A stretch of 64,000 nt of DNA, taken from the NCBI GenBank assembly GCA_016191815.1, contig JACPVI010000028.1, positions 17,040 to 81,039 of the forward strand, given 5' to 3'. Both the position numbers and the translations under genes were made by a program. Of the stretch, positions 19,568 through 28,500 are shown in pieces; within the stretch, counting starts at the first letter, position 1, and each line of letters opens with the position of its first letter. The notes below the pieces were generated by a model. It had not been told where the DNA came from, did not search any database, and worked only from the letters and a program-made list of their open reading frames with translations. This DNA is from Myxococcales bacterium. Lineage in GTDB: Bacteria; Myxococcota; Myxococcia; Myxococcales; Myxococcaceae.

Positions 19568-20470
19568 TCAAGAAACGCTCACCGCCACGTACTCGTCGTA
19601 CACCGCGTCGGCCTGCGAGGGCAGCTCGCGCCGCGGCTTCCAGCCGAGCCGGCGGGAGGCGGGGCTCTTCACCACCTGGTCCATGACCAGGGCTTCGGCC
19701 ACCGGCCCGAGCTGCGCTCGTGCTTCCGGGAGGGGCCAGGTTTCCACCCGCTCGATTCCGGCTGCGCGGGCGATGACTCGCGCCAGCGACTCCACTGTGT
19801 GCGCGGTGTCATCGGTGGCGTGGTAGACGCTCCTTGGCGCGCCCCGGTCGATCACCAGGCGAAACAGCTCGGCCAGGTCCTCCAGGTGGACGATCGGCCA
19901 GCGGTTCTTGCCGTCGCCTACCACGCGGATCCGCTTCTCCTCGAGCGCCTGGCGAATCCACCCGCCCAGGTAGCCGCCGTGCCCGCCGTACACCACGCCC
20001 GGGCGGACGACTTGGGTGCGAACCTTGGAGCTGGCGCCCTCCAGCACCTGTTTCTCCACCGCGGGCCGCCAGGCGACGAGGGGGTTGGGCCGGACTGGCG
20101 TGCTCTCGTCGGCGGCTCGTTCGCCCGTCGGCCCGATTGCCCAGACGCCGCTCGTGTACACGAACACCTTGAGGCCCGCACCCGCGCCGGCTCCCGCGAG
20201 GATGGCTGCCACCGCCTTCGCGTCACGCTCGGCCCGATGCGGGCCGTATTCCGCCGCGGCGTAGACGGTGACTTCGTGGTCCTTCGCCTCCTGCTCCAGC
20301 AGGCGCGCATCCGAGAGGTCGGCCCGGAGGAACGTGAGCCCCCTTGCCTCGAGCGGGGCCGCCCTCTGCTGGCTGCGGCCCAGCCCGGTGACTTGGTGGC
20401 CCGCGCGGATCAGAGCACCGGCAAGTGCGCTCCCGATGTACCCGGTCGCGCCCGGCAGGAAGACTTTCAT
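19568..20470 (-). CDS. NAD(P)-dependent epimerase/dehydratase (extended SDR)
   Basis: A 300-aa Rossmann protein with the dinucleotide motif GATGYIGSALAGAL at residues 7-20, an acidic strand-end (FLRADLSD), YAAAEYG, a substrate-side serine in YTSGVW, and VRPGVVYGG. Extended SDRs use a YxxxK catalytic pair; the corresponding segment reads AWRPAVEKQVL, with Trp where Tyr is expected. It may therefore bind a cofactor and a ligand without epimerase chemistry, or use another residue. Related NmrA- and CDR-like proteins are common. The gene is isolated and convergent with lon. Confidence 0.8.
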   Translation of the reverse strand: MKVFLPGATGYIGSALAGALIRAGHQVTGLGRSQQRAAPLEARGLTFLRADLSDARLLEQEAKDHEVTVYAAAEYGPHRAERDAKAVAAILAGAGAGAGLKVFVYTSGVWAIGPTGERAADESTPVRPNPLVAWRPAVEKQVLEGASSKVRTQVVRPGVVYGGHGGYLGGWIRQALEEKRIRVVGDGKNRWPIVHLEDLAELFRLVIDRGAPRSVYHATDDTAHTVESLARVIARAAGIERVETWPLPEARAQLGPVAEALVMDQVVKSPASRRLGWKPRRELPSQADAVYDEYVAVSVS

Positions 20471-20790
20471 GCCGCATCCTTATAGCAGCGCGGAGGGGCG
20501 AGCCGGATGATCGCCGAGGAATTCGCGCCGGTGTGCGGGGCCGAATGGTTTGGGCCGTCACACCGCCCCTCGCTCTCGAAGCGGGGGGACTCCCCTCGGC
20601 GTGCGGCGCCACGGGCGTTCCCCTGGTGCGGTGGGGGAGCGGCCCTGGAGGCCGGAGGAAATCTCGCCGCCGCGGTCAGGGTTGGTCCCCGCGTGGACGA
20701 GTTGCCCCCATCGATCGAGCAGAGCGCAAGCCCGCGCAAAAGGCTCGACGCCAGTTGCTTTCCACACGCGGTCGGCTGGATGCTTCGTGC
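20471..20790. other. Divergent intergenic region, no gene recognised
   Basis: These 320 bp separate the divergent epimerase and yqgE genes. Short open frames on both strands lack coding character. I see GC-rich inverted patches (GAAGCGGGGGGACTCCCC near 20577) but no convincing promoter, RNA gene or terminator. It must hold both start regions. Confidence 0.4.
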
Positions 20791-21336
20791 GTGAAGAGCC
20801 TTGCGCCAGGCTTCCTCATCGCCATGCCGCAGCTCGGAGACCCCAACTTCTACCGGTCGGTGGTCCTGATCATCGAGCACAACGAAGGCGGGGCGATGGG
20901 GCTGGTGATCAACCGGGCGGCGCCGCTCAAGCTGGCGGAGCTGGCCAAGGGCCACAAGCTCCGCATCGCGTCCCACCGGGCGGAGCAGTTCGTCTTCGTC
21001 GGCGGGCCGGTGGAGCCTCACCGGGGCTTCGTGCTTCACGACTCTCAGCAGGTCACCGAGAGGCACGAGGTGATCCCCGGCCTGTACTTGAGTCTCACCC
21101 TCGACTCGCTGCAGCCGCTGCTCGAGGACCCGAGGAGCCGGATGCGCTTTTGCCTTGGCTACGCCGGCTGGGGCCCCAAGCAGGTCGAGAAGGAGATCGC
21201 CGCCGGAGCCTGGCTGTTCACCGAGGCGGCCGCCCTGCCGACCCTGGAGGGCGAGCCGGCCGCCCTGTGGGATGCCACCCTGCGCGGGATGGGAGTCGAT
21301 CCCGCCACGCTGGTCGCCGGCAGAGGGGTGAATTGA
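20791..21336 (+). CDS. yqgE: YqgE/AlgH family protein
   Basis: A 181-aa single-domain protein of the UPF0301 family. Diagnostic sequence is PGFLIAMPQLGDPNFYRSVVLIIEHNEGGAMGLVINR (residues 5-41, given here only as a landmark), then VFVGGPVEPHRGFVLH and GYAGWGPKQVEKEI near the C-terminus. The family was linked to alginate regulation in Pseudomonas, but its biochemical role is unknown. It is soluble and cytoplasmic. The GTG at 20791 gives the normal length (about 185); the ATG at 20824 would remove the first conserved strand. The short GTCGAG array follows the stop directly. Confidence 0.9.
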   Translation: MKSLAPGFLIAMPQLGDPNFYRSVVLIIEHNEGGAMGLVINRAAPLKLAELAKGHKLRIASHRAEQFVFVGGPVEPHRGFVLHDSQQVTERHEVIPGLYLSLTLDSLQPLLEDPRSRMRFCLGYAGWGPKQVEKEIAAGAWLFTEAAALPTLEGEPAALWDATLRGMGVDPATLVAGRGVN

Positions 21337-21385
21337 GTCGAGAGTCGAGGGTCGAGCGTCGAGCGCGCGTCGAGCGTGCGTCCAG
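21337..21385. repeat. GTCGAG direct-repeat array
   Basis: GTCGAG occurs at 21337, 21344, 21351, 21358 and 21369, with a GTCCAG at 21380. The first four are exactly 7 bp apart, the next two 11 bp apart. It starts immediately after the yqgE stop and ends 46 bp before the next gene. This may be slippage-derived low-complexity DNA or a binding array. Confidence 0.5.
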
Positions 21386-21431
21386 CGCGCCCCCGCTGTA
21401 GCGTCCATCCTCCAGCGTCGGGAGCCACCGA

Positions 21432-22538
21432 GTGGAATCGCCGGCAGCCACTGGCCTGTGGGAGCGCGTCCAGGCTTTCCGCGAGCGGCACGCCAAGGCG
21501 GAGATCGCCGTCTTCTTCGGCGCCGGCTTCTCGGTGGATGTCGTCACGCTCGATCGGATCGACAGCGCTTTCAGCATCACCCAGCAGGTCGTCTACATGC
21601 TCGCGCTGGGGTTGGTCCTCGCCCAGGCCTACCGCGTCGAGCTGGGGCGATCACGGCCCACAGGCTTCTTCGCCAAGGTGTGGAGGTTCCACCAGGACGC
21701 CATCCATTTTCTCCTCGGCAGCTTGCTCAGCGTCTTCTCTCTTTTCTACTTCAAGAGCGCCTCGGGCCTGGTCTCCCTCGCCTTCATGGCCGCCATCTTC
21801 GTCGTCCTCGTCGCCAACGAGCTGCCTCGCTTCCGCAGGCTCGGCCACGTCGTCCGCATCGCCCTCTACGGGTTCTGCGTGCTCTCCTTCTTCTCGTACC
21901 TGGCCCCCACCATCGCCGGCTTCATGAGCGTCTGGCTCTTCCTCGCCGCCGCCGCGCTCTCGCTCGGACTGGGCGCGCTGCTCTATCGGCTGGTGCGCCC
22001 CTGGAGCCCTGACCCTCGCTGGGCCCAAAGGCGAGTGCTCCTCCCCTACGCCGCGGTCCACGCCTTGGCCCTCGCCCTCTACTTCGCCCGCGTGGTGCCT
22101 CCGATTCCCCTCTACACCCAGGCGCTCGGCATCTACCACGACGTGAAACGGGAGGGTCAAGACTACCGGCTGTTCCACCAGCGCCCCGCCTGGAAGATCT
22201 GGCAGACCGGCGACCAGACCTTCCTCGCCCGCCCCGGAGACCGCGCCTACCTCTTCGTCCGCGTCTGGGCCCCTCGCGGGTTCAAGGACGTCGTCAAGGT
22301 GCGCTGGGCGAGGAAGGATCCCGAGCGCGGCTGGATCGAGCACAAGCCGTATCCGCTCTCGTTCTCCGGCGGCCGCGACCAGGGCTTCCGCACCTTCGCC
22401 TATACCAGCGACCCCAGGCCAGGGAGCTGGCGCGTCTACGTGGAAACCGACGACGAACGCGTCATCGGCACCATCAGCTTCACCGTGCTCGAGGAGCTGC
22501 AGACCGAGCCCCGCGCCTTCCTCGAGGAGCCTGGCTAG
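21432..22538 (+). CDS. Polytopic membrane protein with C-terminal DUF2914 domain
   Basis: A 368-aa protein. A cytoplasmic N-terminus (about 40 residues) is followed by roughly six to seven helices between residues 45 and 235 (for example VVYMLALGLVLAQAY, FMAAIFVVLVANEL, FMSVWLFLAAAALSLGLGAL). The C-terminal 110 residues are a beta-rich extracytoplasmic domain of the DUF2914 type: VRVWAPRGFKDVVKVRW, FRTFAYTSDPRPGSWRVYVET, IGTISFTV. DUF2914 domains are found in membrane-linked bacterial proteins of unknown role. The GTG at 21432 is the first plausible start. The stop overlaps the convergent aminopeptidase gene by four bases. Confidence 0.75.
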   Translation: MESPAATGLWERVQAFRERHAKAEIAVFFGAGFSVDVVTLDRIDSAFSITQQVVYMLALGLVLAQAYRVELGRSRPTGFFAKVWRFHQDAIHFLLGSLLSVFSLFYFKSASGLVSLAFMAAIFVVLVANELPRFRRLGHVVRIALYGFCVLSFFSYLAPTIAGFMSVWLFLAAAALSLGLGALLYRLVRPWSPDPRWAQRRVLLPYAAVHALALALYFARVVPPIPLYTQALGIYHDVKREGQDYRLFHQRPAWKIWQTGDQTFLARPGDRAYLFVRVWAPRGFKDVVKVRWARKDPERGWIEHKPYPLSFSGGRDQGFRTFAYTSDPRPGSWRVYVETDDERVIGTISFTVLEELQTEPRAFLEEPG

Positions 22539-24019
22539 CGACGAGCTCGCTTCCAGACTCGCGCCATCCACGCCTCGACCGCCTCGGGCTCCTTGGGGAA
22601 GGCCTTGGTCAAGTTGCGGTAGCCGGTCTGCGTCACCAGGACGTCGTCCTCGATCCGCACTCCGATGCCCCGGTACCTCGGCGGCACCGTCCGGTCGTCG
22701 AGCTGGAAGTAGAGCCCCGGCTCTGCCGTGAGCACCATGCCCGTCTTGAGCTTGCCCTGCTTGTAGTTCTCCTGGCGCGCCCGGGCGCAGTCGTGCACGT
22801 CCAGCCCGAGCATGTGGCTCACGTTGTGGAGCGTGTAACGCTTGTAGAACTGGTGCTCCTCCTTCAAGGCCTCCTCCGCCGAGGGGAGGATTCCCATCCG
22901 TTCGAGGCCCTCCGCCAACACCTTCATCGCCCGGCGGTTCGGCTCGAGGAAGTCGTTGCCCGGCTTCACCGCTTCCATCGCGGCGAGCTGCGCCTCGAGC
23001 ACCAGGCTGTACACCTCGCGCTGCGCCGGGCTGAACTTGCCGCTCACCGGCAGGGTGCGAGTGACGTCCGCGGTGTAGAGCGAGTGGCCCTCCACCCCCG
23101 CGTCCAGGAGCACCAGGTCTCCCGCCCGAAGCTTCCCGTCGTTGCGCGTCCAGTGGAGGATGCAGGCGTGCGCACCGGAGGCGGCGATGGTGCCGTAGCC
23201 GACGTCGTTGCCCTCCACGCGCGCGCGCGAGGCGAACGTCCCTTCCAGGTGGCGCTCGGTGCTTCCCCGCTTGAGCGCCTGGATGACGTCCTCGAATGCT
23301 CGGAAGGTCGCGGCGATGGAGGTGCCCAGCTCCCTCACCTCCAGTGGCCCCTTGAGGAGCCTCCTCTCGGAGAGGGCGGTGCCCAGTTGCCGGTCCCGCT
23401 CCTCCTGCTCGGGCAGCATCGCGTCCAGCTTGGGCGAGATGCCGCGCAGGGTCCGCCAGGGCCGGGTGGTCTCGCCCCGAAGCGAGCCGACGAACGCCTC
23501 CAGCTCGGGGAGCCCCCGGCACTCGTCCACGCCGTAGCGCTGGCGGCTTTGCTCCACTCCCAGCCTCGGCCCGACCCACAGCTCGCCCTTGGCGCGGTCG
23601 GTGAAGAAGGTGGCGTCGGTGCGGCCGGGGTTCGGCTCCACGAACAGGAGATCTCGGTGGCCGCCGCCCTCCTTGGGCGACAGCACCAGGATGCAGTCCG
23701 GCTCCTTGTTGCCGGTGAGGTAGTAGAAGTCCGAGCCGGGGCGGAACCGGTACACGGTGTCGTTGGAGCGAATCTTCTCGTGCCCGGTGGGGACGAGCAG
23801 CGTCTCCCCGGGGAAGAGCTGCGAAAGCTCGCGGCGCCGGGCCTGGTGCACCTCCGAGTTGCGGACCAGCGAAGGAGGCTTCGCCAGAGCGGGCCGCCAC
23901 TCCTTCATCATGAACTCCACCAGCGCCGGCGGCGGGGCGGTGTCGTGGCTCGCCGGCTTGGCGGGCTGGGTTTCCACTTGCGCGGCGGCGGGGCGGTTGT
24001 CCTGGGAGGTGTGCATCAT
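22535..24019 (-). CDS. Xaa-Pro aminopeptidase (M24B, PepP-like)
   Basis: A 494-aa metallopeptidase that removes an N-terminal residue preceding proline. The aminopeptidase P N-terminal domain spans about 55-200 (FRPGSDFYYLTGNKEPDCIL). The pita-bread domain holds the two-metal ligands: Asp in LLDAGVE, Asp in TADVTRT, His in HNVSHMLGLDVHD, Glu in LTAEPGLYF and Glu in VRIEDD. A Pro/Ala-rich N-terminal tail of about 35 residues precedes the domain, with no signal peptide. The preferred ATG at 24019 could be one codon later (MM). It is divergent from the GH5 lipoprotein. Confidence 0.92.
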   Translation of the reverse strand: MMHTSQDNRPAAAQVETQPAKPASHDTAPPPALVEFMMKEWRPALAKPPSLVRNSEVHQARRRELSQLFPGETLLVPTGHEKIRSNDTVYRFRPGSDFYYLTGNKEPDCILVLSPKEGGGHRDLLFVEPNPGRTDATFFTDRAKGELWVGPRLGVEQSRQRYGVDECRGLPELEAFVGSLRGETTRPWRTLRGISPKLDAMLPEQEERDRQLGTALSERRLLKGPLEVRELGTSIAATFRAFEDVIQALKRGSTERHLEGTFASRARVEGNDVGYGTIAASGAHACILHWTRNDGKLRAGDLVLLDAGVEGHSLYTADVTRTLPVSGKFSPAQREVYSLVLEAQLAAMEAVKPGNDFLEPNRRAMKVLAEGLERMGILPSAEEALKEEHQFYKRYTLHNVSHMLGLDVHDCARARQENYKQGKLKTGMVLTAEPGLYFQLDDRTVPPRYRGIGVRIEDDVLVTQTGYRNLTKAFPKEPEAVEAWMARVWKRARR

Positions 24020-24163
24020 GGCGGCACACTCTGAACAAGCTGGAGGCGGGGTTCAAGTCCGGGCGGCCGCCGAGCCAGGGAGAGCCAACGAAGCGGTACA
24101 CTCGCGAGCTTGCGCGCGAAAGAGCACCGAACGGGTCGGGGGGCCTGCGGCCCTGGACTTCCC

Positions 24164-25333
24164 GTGCCTTCCACGACGTGCGCCCTCTCGCGCCGGCCCC
24201 CCAACCCATTCGCTGCTCTGGGGCCACTCGCTGCTTCGGTGCTCCTCTCGTGCGGAGCGCCTTCGCCGGAAGAGCTGGAGGCCGCTGCCTCCGCGTGTCC
24301 GGAGCGGCCGGGCGCCGGGGAGCTTCCGGTGGGCGTCAATGCCTACTACCTGCAGGAGGAGGCCACCCGCTCGCTGCGCCGCGGTGAGCTGGAGGCTCCG
24401 TACGTGGAAGAGACCTTCCGGAAGGCGAAGGCGATGGGCGCGAGGCTGGTCCGCACCTGGGCCTTCAACGACGCGCCGGCGAAGCGGGGCGACACCGCGA
24501 TTCAGCTCTCGCCGCTGGAGTACGACGAAACCGCGCTGCGTGGCCTGGACCTGGTGCTCTCGCGCGCGCGGGCCCACGGCGTCTCGCTCGTCCTGCCGCT
24601 GGGCAACTACTGGGACGACTACGGAGGCGCCCGGCAGTACGTCGCCTGGGCCGGCCTGCCGGAGCCGCGCGAGGGAGATCCCCGCTTCTTCACAGAGCCC
24701 AAGGTGGTGGGGCACTACCGAGAGCACGTGCGGCGGTTGCTTGGCCGAGTGAGCTCCGTCGACGGAGTTCACTACGGGGCGCATCCGGCGGTGTACGCCT
24801 GGGAGCTGTTGAACGAACCGAGGGCCAAGGATCTCGCGCCGGGCCAACTCCGCGGGTGGGTGGATGAGGTGGGGGCGCAGGTGAAGGCGCTGGCGCCCGG
24901 GCATCTGGTGGGCACTGGCGAGGAGGGCTTCGAGGGGTTCCGCGACCGACTCGCGCCGAGGGACATCGGGCTGGGGAGCATCCATTTCTTCCCCGAGAGC
25001 TGGGGGATTCACCCGGGCGAGGCCGCTTCGGCAGGGGCGAGGTGGATCGCCGAGCACGCCGAGCAGGCGGAGGCGGAAGGAAAGCCGCTGCTCCTGGGAG
25101 AGTTCGGCCTCCGCAACCGAGGGGCTTTCAGCCTGGAGGAGCGGCGCGCGATGTACCGCGGCTGGCTGCGCTGCGCGCGCCTGAGCGGCCTTGCCGGGGC
25201 GGCGGTGTGGACCTTCTCCTACGACGCCCGCCCCGAGGAGTGGGACCTGCACACCTTCTACTTCCGCGACGGGACCGAGCCGGCCGATCCGGTCAACCGC
25301 TACGCCGACCTGCTCATCGAGGCGGCGCGGTGA
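24164..25333 (+). CDS. GH5-type glycoside hydrolase lipoprotein (mannanase/cellulase-like)
   Basis: A 389-aa (beta/alpha)8 glycosidase. Residues 20-30 read LAASVLLSCGAP, a lipoprotein signal with the modified Cys, so the enzyme is probably tethered to a membrane facing outward. The catalytic acid is Glu218 (WELLNEPR) and the nucleophile Glu313 (LLGEFGLR), both in the GH5 consensus. PVGVNAYYLQEEATR and RLVRTWAFND resemble beta-mannanases, which places the substrate among beta-mannans or related glucans, by inference. The GTG at 24164 was preferred because it gives a proper signal; an ATG at 24110 adds 18 residues without family support. It lies just upstream of the first SNGLL-repeat gene and its TTGCGCA sites. 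Confidence 0.82.
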   Translation: MPSTTCALSRRPPNPFAALGPLAASVLLSCGAPSPEELEAAASACPERPGAGELPVGVNAYYLQEEATRSLRRGELEAPYVEETFRKAKAMGARLVRTWAFNDAPAKRGDTAIQLSPLEYDETALRGLDLVLSRARAHGVSLVLPLGNYWDDYGGARQYVAWAGLPEPREGDPRFFTEPKVVGHYREHVRRLLGRVSSVDGVHYGAHPAVYAWELLNEPRAKDLAPGQLRGWVDEVGAQVKALAPGHLVGTGEEGFEGFRDRLAPRDIGLGSIHFFPESWGIHPGEAASAGARWIAEHAEQAEAEGKPLLLGEFGLRNRGAFSLEERRAMYRGWLRCARLSGLAGAAVWTFSYDARPEEWDLHTFYFRDGTEPADPVNRYADLLIEAAR

Positions 25334-25348
25334 TACCGACTTCACGAC

Positions 25349-25387
25349 TTGCGCAGCAGGACTGCACAACTCGCGCATGGCTGCGCA
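25349..25387 (+). promoter_or_regulatory. TTGCGCA-type site array upstream of SNGLL gene 1
   Basis: TTGCGCA at 25349 and TCGCGCA at 25371 are exactly 22 bp apart; CTGCGCA follows at 25381. The array begins 16 bp after the GH5 stop and ends 53 bp before the GG of the promoter core. The array before the second SNGLL gene has the same heptamer, spacing and 53-bp distance. Binding by a common activator is the likely role. Confidence 0.55.
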
Positions 25388-25439
25388 TTTCGAACATGTT
25401 GAGGCTCGCCAACCACTCGTAATTGCGATGGAAGAACGA

Positions 25440-25453
25440 GGCACGGGACTTGA
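25440..25453 (+). promoter_or_regulatory. Sigma-54-like -24/-12 core of SNGLL gene 1
   Basis: GGCACGGGACTTGA fits the sigma-54 consensus GG-N10-GC except that the -12 dinucleotide is GA. It lies 71 bp before the ATG. The matching element in front of the second SNGLL gene, at the same distance from its upstream sites, supports function. Confidence 0.45.
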
Positions 25454-25523
25454 TGAGTCGAATCCGGGGGCGTCGCCTACCCGAACTTCGTGAACATGGG
25501 CGCCCGAAGCGTCGGAGGGTCCG

Positions 25524-28500
25524 ATGAAGCTGGGAAGCGGTGGCAATCGACGGTGGGCCGGAAAGGGCCCGGTAGTGGCGCTGCTCGCGGGTTTGGTGAT
25601 CGGGCTTTCGGTGGGAGCGCCGATGCAGCACGGCTGCGGGGGAGAGCTGGCGGAACCGGGCTGGGCGCCAGAGGAGGCCGGCTCCTCGGCACAGGAACTG
25701 ACGGCTTCAAACGGTCTTTCGACGAACGGCTTGCTCTCGAATGGGTTGCTCTCCAACGGGCTGCTCTCGAACGGCTTGCTCTCCAACGGGCTCTTGTCCA
25801 ACGGCCTCTTGTCGAATGGGCTGCTGTCGAACGGGTTGTTGTCGAACGGGCTTCTCTCCAACGGCTTGTTGTCCAACGGACTGCTGTCGAATGGGCTGCT
25901 CTCGAACGGCATCGTCTCGGCGCGAGTCCTCTCGGATGGGGGCCTGAGCGATCCGCTGGTTTCGATGGCGGTGCTGCGGCAGCTCTTGCCGAACCCGGCT
26001 CTCCCGACCGGAGCGGGTGTCGACTGGGACCGGAACGGCACCATCGACTCCACCGAGCTCATCAACAACTCCGCGGCCGCGCAGGCTAAAGCGCAGACCA
26101 ATCGGATGTTCCTGCGCTACCTGTACCAGTGCGCCAAGAAGGCCAACTCGTCGTTCTTCATCGACCTCGACGGCAGCGGCACCGGCGAGCCGGCTCCGAG
26201 CGGCGACGAGTTCGATGACCAGAACGAGATGTTCACCGGGAATCTCGGATTGGCCGATGAAGTCGGGACGGAGAATTGCGGCGTGTCCTGCGAACGTTGG
26301 GTGAGCGCGTGCTTGCTGGCGAGGGTGAACTACCTGGGCAAGAAGGTGGTCGTCTCTCTTCGGGGCCCGAATCCGGCGCTGGCCAACCAAAGCGCGACGG
26401 AGCTGGCGAGTTACACCGTTCCCGAAGGTGCTTTCTACGGAAACCTGTTCACCCGGAAAGCCCTCTCCGACGGCGGCAGCGAGCCCGATCCCCGGCTCTA
26501 CGCCTGCGCCGCGTACGCCAGCTCGATCCCCCATCTCACCGATCGCTACTGCGCCAACGATTCCGTCGCCTGCAGCAGCATCAACATCGTCACCGACTGC
26601 GTGCCCTCGCCCGGGTGCATCAACCCGGCCGGGCAGAACATCATCGCGGGCTACCGCGCATGCGAAACGGACATCAACACGGGGTACTTCGGTAGCTGCC
26701 ACCCCCAGGCCTACAAGTGCGATAAACAGCCGGCAACCAACGACGCCTTCGCGGAGGTCATCACTTCCTTCCTGGAGCGCAAGACCACCTGCGGCAACGA
26801 CGTCTGTGAAGTCGGCGAAACGGTTTCGACCTGCTCGCAAGACTGCGTGAAGTCATGGGTGAAGCAGCTAGGCACCTGGTGGCCCGAACATGCCACCGCC
26901 ACGGCGTTGGATTCGTCGGGGAACGTCATCGTCGCCGGGCGGTACATGGGAACTCCGGATTTGACCGGAACGGGAACCGGGACTCCGCTCAGCGACCCGC
27001 TCTACACTTGCACCTCCCTTTTCGGAACATTCCTGGCGAAGTACGACTCTCTGGGCCAGCACCTCTGGTCGAAGGCCATCGGCTGCGACGTCGCGGTTCA
27101 AGCGCTCACCACCGATTCGAAGAACAACATCATCTTGGCAGGCTCGACCGACAGCGGCGGCGAGCTCTTCGGGCGTCCCTCCAACCTCTACTACGGGCAA
27201 GCCATCGCGTACATCGCGAAGTTTGACCCCAGCGGGAACAAGGGTGCGCCCGGCACCTGGATTGCCGCAATGCCCGGGCTTTCCACCTACCAAACGGTCA
27301 CCGTGACCGCGGTTGCGATGGTCCCCGATGATGCGAACGACGACTTGGTGATCGCAGGCTACTTTGACGAGACAGTGAATTTTGGGAGCTACAACTACTG
27401 CAGCGGCACCAACGGGTACTGCTCCTCCACCACCAACAACCACTACGATGCCTTCGTGGCAAGGCTGGAAGGCGCTACCGGAGCCACTGGGAGCCGCGGG
27501 TGGTTCAGGAAGACCTCTACCGCCGGCCAGTACGGCGAGGTGGCATCGGGTGTCGCCGTGGACCTGCACGGCAACGTGTATCTGGCAGGGGGATTCGGAT
27601 ACGATGCGTCGCGGCTCGGTTCCCAGGTCACCTACTTCGGTACTCAATCCCTCACCGGAGCTGGGGGATTTTTGGCGAAGTATGACCGCTCGGGGACGAT
27701 TAAGCCGCCGGTCATCGACGTCGGCCCGGGTCACGTCGATGACGTGGCCGTGGACGGAGCGGGCGATGTGACGATCGTCGGACGGGGACTCAAGGCGCTC
27801 AGCCCCGCCGGCGTCGTCATCAAGTACGACGCCAGCCTGGTCGAGCGATGGTCCAGGGGCGTGAGCCTGAGCGGCACTGGAACCGCGGCGGCCCAGAGAG
27901 TGCTCGCCTATGAGAACGGCGATGTGGTCGTGTCGGGCTCCTTCACCGGCACGGTGAACTTCTCCGGCACCGGCGCAGGGCGCACATCGTTCGGCGCCCC
28001 ACTGATCAGGTACACCGACGTCTTTCTGGCCAAGTTCGCGAGCGGGACCGGAAACCTGATCTGGTCAAAGCAGTACGGAGGGATTCTGCAGGAGCGAATC
28101 CTCCCTACCGGTAACAGGTCGTACTACCTGCCGGACACCTCCGACGAGTATGGCCGAGGGCTCGCGATGGACGGGAAGGGCAACCTCGCTCAGGCGGGAA
28201 ACTTCACCGGCATCCTGAATTTCGAGGGCACCGAGGTCACCGCTCGGATGAATACCCTTGCGCGGGGCGTGGAGGGCAACGGCTGGCAGGGCGACTTCTA
28301 TGTCGGCAGTCTCAAGGATCCGACTGCCTCCACCGGCTGCAGCCACGCGGTCACGGTCACTGGCACGGCCCTGCCAAGCTCGTGCAACGCTTGTGCGGCC
28401 TCGGTCTGCGCCATTGCGCCGGCGTGTTGCTCCTGGAGCTGGGATCAGTCCTGCGTGAACTTGGCTGCGTCCAAATGCTTCGCCATGCCCTGCACGGTCG

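Noticed and set aside
21651..24227. A long minus-strand open frame running across the aminopeptidase and DUF2914 genes
   Set aside because: It is out of frame with the real minus-strand aminopeptidase and antisense to DUF2914. The composition is random Arg/Gly/Ala.
25707..25916. SNGLL array as a canonical pentapeptide-repeat (A(D/N)Lxx) domain
   Set aside because: The period is five, but Gly occupies the position between Asn and Leu in every unit, so the consensus is not met.
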